Assembly: GCA_025457805.1 (NCBI GenBank)
Contig: JALOTR010000117.1
Location: forward strand, 1-7,834
DNA length: 7,834 bases
Direction of reading: 5' to 3'
DNA from: Akkermansiaceae bacterium
Lineage (GTDB): Bacteria > Verrucomicrobiota > Verrucomicrobiia > Verrucomicrobiales > Akkermansiaceae
Shown: piece by piece, positions 5,923 through 7,834 of the stretch
How the letters are laid out: each line of letters starts with the position of its first letter
Numbering within the stretch: the stretch's first letter is position 1
Notes under the pieces: model-generated
What the model saw: the letters and a program-made list of their open reading frames with translations, nothing else
Told to the model about the DNA's origin: nothing
Databases searched by the model: none
Translations under genes and position numbers: made by a program

Positions 5923-7304
5923 TTTTTAAGGCCGAGGTAGATGAGCACGTCATCGTAGAATCCGCTCTGGTTGGCGTAGAGGGCGTAGTTTTTCGCGCTC
6001 TCGAACCATTTGCGGGTGGAGGGTTTCACGTCCTTGCAGGCGTTGAGCAGCATTTTGCCGCCCACGGGGACGAGTGCGCCCTTTTTCATGGCCTCGGTGA
6101 GGGCGGCCTCGGTGGCGAGGTCGAAGACGGCCTTGAGATCCGCTCCGGAAAATCCCTCGGACTTTTTGGCGATCTGGGCCGGGTCGAAATCGACGAGTGG
6201 CTTGCCCCGGGCATGGATGCGGGCGATTTCCTCGCGGGCAGGGCCATCCGGCGGCGGCACAAAGACGAGCCGATCAAAGCGGCCGGGGCGCATGAAGGCG
6301 CCATCGACGTGCCAGGGAGCGTTGGTGGCACCAAGAATCAGCACGCCGTCATTCTGGGAACGCGAGCCGTCGAGTTCATCGAGAAACTGGTTGATGATGC
6401 CGCGTCCGGAGGATTGGCGCATGTCGCGGCGATCGGCGGCGAGAGCGTCGATTTCATCGAAGAACAACACGGAAGGAGCGGCCTTGCGGGCGAGTTCGAA
6501 GATCTTGTGAAGCTTCTGCTCGCTCTCGCCGATGTACATGTCGAGCACGTGGTGGAGGCCGATGGAGAAAAACGAGGCATTGATTTCGCCGGCCGTGGCG
6601 CGGGCGAGCAGGGTTTTGCCGCAGCCGGGCGGGCCGTAAAGCAGGACGCCGCCACCGGGTTTCTTGCCATAGGCAGCGAAGAGTTCCGGGTTTTTGAGCG
6701 GGTGGATGATTTTCATCCGGATGTCTTCCTTCACCTTGTCCATGCCGCCGACGTCTTCGAAGCGGATATCGGCCTTGACGCGGAATTCGAGGTCAAGTTC
6801 GCGCGCAGTCACGGCGTCCATGCCGGTGAAAAGCGGGTCATCGTCGTCGTTGTCATCGTCGTCATCGATTTCGATGGGGCCGTTGGCGGTCATGGCGCTG
6901 CGCTTGCCGCCGCCGGCCTTGAGGATGGCGGCGAGCAGTTCGTCATCCGCGACCGAGCGGTCGAGCGCTACGGCCTTGTCGTAGTATGCGCGGGCGGCTT
7001 GGGCTTCCTTTTCATCCAAGGCGATGCGGGCGCGCAGCAGCCAGGCGGCGGCGAAATCCGGCTTCATCGCGCAGAGAGCATCGAGCCGGACGACGGCTTC
7101 CGAGGTTTCGCCAGCCATGTCGATGAGCCGCGCGATGCCGAGCAGGGCTTCCGGGTGGTCGGACTGGAGCTGGACCACACGATCCAGGCAGTTTCTCGCA
7201 TCCAATAGTTCAAATTGGTCTTCGTGCAGTTTCGCCACCATGAGCAACAAGGGGATGTTGTCCGGCGATGCTGCGAGGGCGAGCTTGAGCGCTTCCAAAT
7301 TCAT
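5919..7304 (-). CDS. Cdc48/FtsH-type AAA ATPase with N-terminal TPR-like helices
   Basis: The product has 461 residues from ATG 7304. Residues ~12-116 are TPR-like helical pairs (e.g. YYDKAVALD). An acidic linker follows (145-156: nine Asp in IEIDDDDDNDDDDP). One AAA domain then has Walker A GPPGCGKT (224-231), pore loop MYIGESE (256-262), Walker B VLFFDEIDA (279-287, Asp283/Glu284), sensor 1 GATNAP (325-330), arginine finger region MRPGRFDR (338-345) and sensor 2 GFSGADL (384-390). Every catalytic element is present, so it should form an ATP-driven hexamer that threads or remodels proteins. No protease domain is attached. The pore loop and GESE resemble the D2 domain of Cdc48. Its TGA overlaps the ATG of the TPR/membrane gene, and the Dabb gene ends 69 bp upstream. 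An in-frame TTG at 7316 would add four residues; neither start has a clear Shine-Dalgarno. Function as partner of the membrane TPR protein is inferred. Confidence 0.93.
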   Translation of the reverse strand: MNLEALKLALAASPDNIPLLLMVAKLHEDQFELLDARNCLDRVVQLQSDHPEALLGIARLIDMAGETSEAVVRLDALCAMKPDFAAAWLLRARIALDEKEAQAARAYYDKAVALDRSVADDELLAAILKAGGGKRSAMTANGPIEIDDDDDNDDDDPLFTGMDAVTARELDLEFRVKADIRFEDVGGMDKVKEDIRMKIIHPLKNPELFAAYGKKPGGGVLLYGPPGCGKTLLARATAGEINASFFSIGLHHVLDMYIGESEQKLHKIFELARKAAPSVLFFDEIDALAADRRDMRQSSGRGIINQFLDELDGSRSQNDGVLILGATNAPWHVDGAFMRPGRFDRLVFVPPPDGPAREEIARIHARGKPLVDFDPAQIAKKSEGFSGADLKAVFDLATEAALTEAMKKGALVPVGGKMLLNACKDVKPSTRKWFESAKNYALYANQSGFYDDVLIYLGLKK

Positions 7305-7373
7305 GGGAAGAGACAAGCAGGGCAGGGGCTTGAAGCAAGCTTTCGATGGTGAAAGCAGCGCGATGCGCGGAGA

Positions 7374-7748
7374 TCACTCGGTCTTGGCGACGTAATCGAC
7401 GACCAGCACCTTGTCGATGACCCCCTTGAGGCCGGCGACGAATTTCTTGTGCTCCGGGTGGGGGATATAGGCTTCGAGGTCGGCCTTGTTCTTGAAGGTG
7501 ACGAAGAAACAATGGGTGAAACCATCCGCTTTGCCTTCCGGGCTGACGTTGGTGCCCCACTCGTAGTCCTGGATGAGGTCGATCTTGCCTTTGAGAGCGG
7601 AGAAGGCTTTTTCCACTTTCTGGACTTCTGCGGCGGGGGTGCCGTCCTTGAATTTGAAGAGTACGATGTGGCGATAGGGAGCTTCGGCGGCCATGGTGGA
7701 GCAGAGGGTGAACAGGTAGAGGCAGGTGATGGAGAGGAGGCGGGACAT
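7374..7748 (-). CDS. Secreted Dabb (stress-responsive A/B-barrel) domain protein
   Basis: The product has 124 residues. A Sec signal peptide (core LLSITCLYLFTLCSTMA, 4-20) is followed by a likely cut at MAA-EAP (21/22). Residues ~25-120 form a Dabb domain: RHIVLFKFKDGT (26-37), an amphipathic helix with KVEKAFSALKG, EWGTNVSPEGKADGFTH (63-79), FFVTF (81-85) and LEAYIPHPEHKKFVAGL (91-107). These are hallmarks of the dimeric ferredoxin-like Dabb family (PF07876). Members bind small ligands or act in stress responses; the ligand is unknown here. The two cysteines in the signal region do not form a lipobox. Nothing resembling a Shine-Dalgarno lies before the ATG, which sits only 8 bp from a heptad repeat array. 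It is the first gene of the possible Dabb-AAA-TPR operon; the 69-bp gap to the ATPase has no convincing terminator. Confidence 0.9.
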   Translation of the reverse strand: MSRLLSITCLYLFTLCSTMAAEAPYRHIVLFKFKDGTPAAEVQKVEKAFSALKGKIDLIQDYEWGTNVSPEGKADGFTHCFFVTFKNKADLEAYIPHPEHKKFVAGLKGVIDKVLVVDYVAKTE

Positions 7749-7756
7749 GGGAGTTA

Positions 7757-7833
7757 GGAGCGTGGAGCGTGGAGCGTGGAGAGTGGAGAGTGGAGAGTGG
7801 AGAGTGGAGAGTGGAGCGTGGAGCTGGGAGCTG
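7757..7833. repeat. Tandem heptad array, 11 units of GGAGNNN
   Basis: Eleven 7-bp units stand in perfect register on the plus strand: three GGAGCGT, five GGAGAGT, one GGAGCGT and two GGAGCTG, and the array may continue past the window edge. It begins 8 bp before the start codon of the Dabb gene, where its promoter and 5' leader should be. Copy number of such arrays can change by slipped replication. The G/A-rich strand could also form unusual DNA structure. Confidence 0.9.
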
Positions 7834-7834
7834 G

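Noticed and set aside
4528..5940. A plus-strand open frame of 470 codons, longer than the minus-strand gene opposite it
   Set aside because: Its product is low-complexity (Gly/Glu/Ala) with no domain, starts inside the REP-like repeats, and is antisense to clear TPR and membrane helices. High GC explains the open antisense frame.
6213..7208. A plus-strand open frame of 331 codons
   Set aside because: It is antisense to the AAA ATPase, whose Walker A, Walker B, sensor and arginine-finger motifs are all intact on the minus strand.
7328..7340. A GCTTG-AAG-CAAGC palindrome between the Dabb and AAA genes as a terminator
   Set aside because: The arms are only 5 bp and no U-tract follows on the minus strand, so it does not support termination.

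Overview
The window is a bacterial accessory-type region. Every gene I can support lies on the minus strand, so transcription runs from right to left. No phylogenetic marker is present. The secreted Dabb protein, the TPR/AAA pair, weak Shine-Dalgarno sequences, several families of short repeats and a GC-rich right half remind me of Verrucomicrobiota or a related planktonic/soil lineage. That assignment is an inference with low to moderate confidence.

Right part (7834 to 4645). A tandem array of GGAGNNN heptads (7757-7833) lies just before a small secreted Dabb (A/B-barrel) protein (7748-7374). Next come a single-domain Cdc48/FtsH-type AAA ATPase with N-terminal TPR-like helices (7304-5919) and a TPR protein with a multi-spanning membrane C-terminus (5922-4645). 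The last two overlap by ATGA and look translationally coupled. They probably form a working pair: an ATPase and its membrane-bound TPR partner. More heptads (4617-4651) contain the stop codon of the TPR gene.

Middle (4644 to 3993). This gene-free stretch is packed with repeats. It holds a strong 7-bp-arm hairpin, an imperfect tandem duplication of about 190 bp, and five copies of a hairpin element that begins with GTAG on one strand and has a TAT/ATA loop. These resemble REP/REPIN elements. One hairpin keeps its pairing through compensating changes, and the second copy of the duplication has lost exactly one arm plus the loop of it.

Left-middle (3992 to 2470). Here lie a small secreted protein of unknown function (3992-3510), a probable remnant of a Cys-rich zinc-ribbon protein (3456-3274), and a membrane-anchored NlpC/P60-like hydrolase (3180-2470).

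Left (2469 to 1). A gene-free stretch carries about 15 degenerate units spaced near 22 bp, many with a TTC-N4-GAA dyad core (2072-2394). It is followed by the N-terminal 664 residues of a SNF2-family helicase (1993 to beyond the left edge). This helicase is open throughout but appears to have lost, in frame, about 37 residues containing helicase motif V. By eye, the left 4.1 kb is less GC-rich than the right 3.6 kb, which fits a history of insertion and exchange here.
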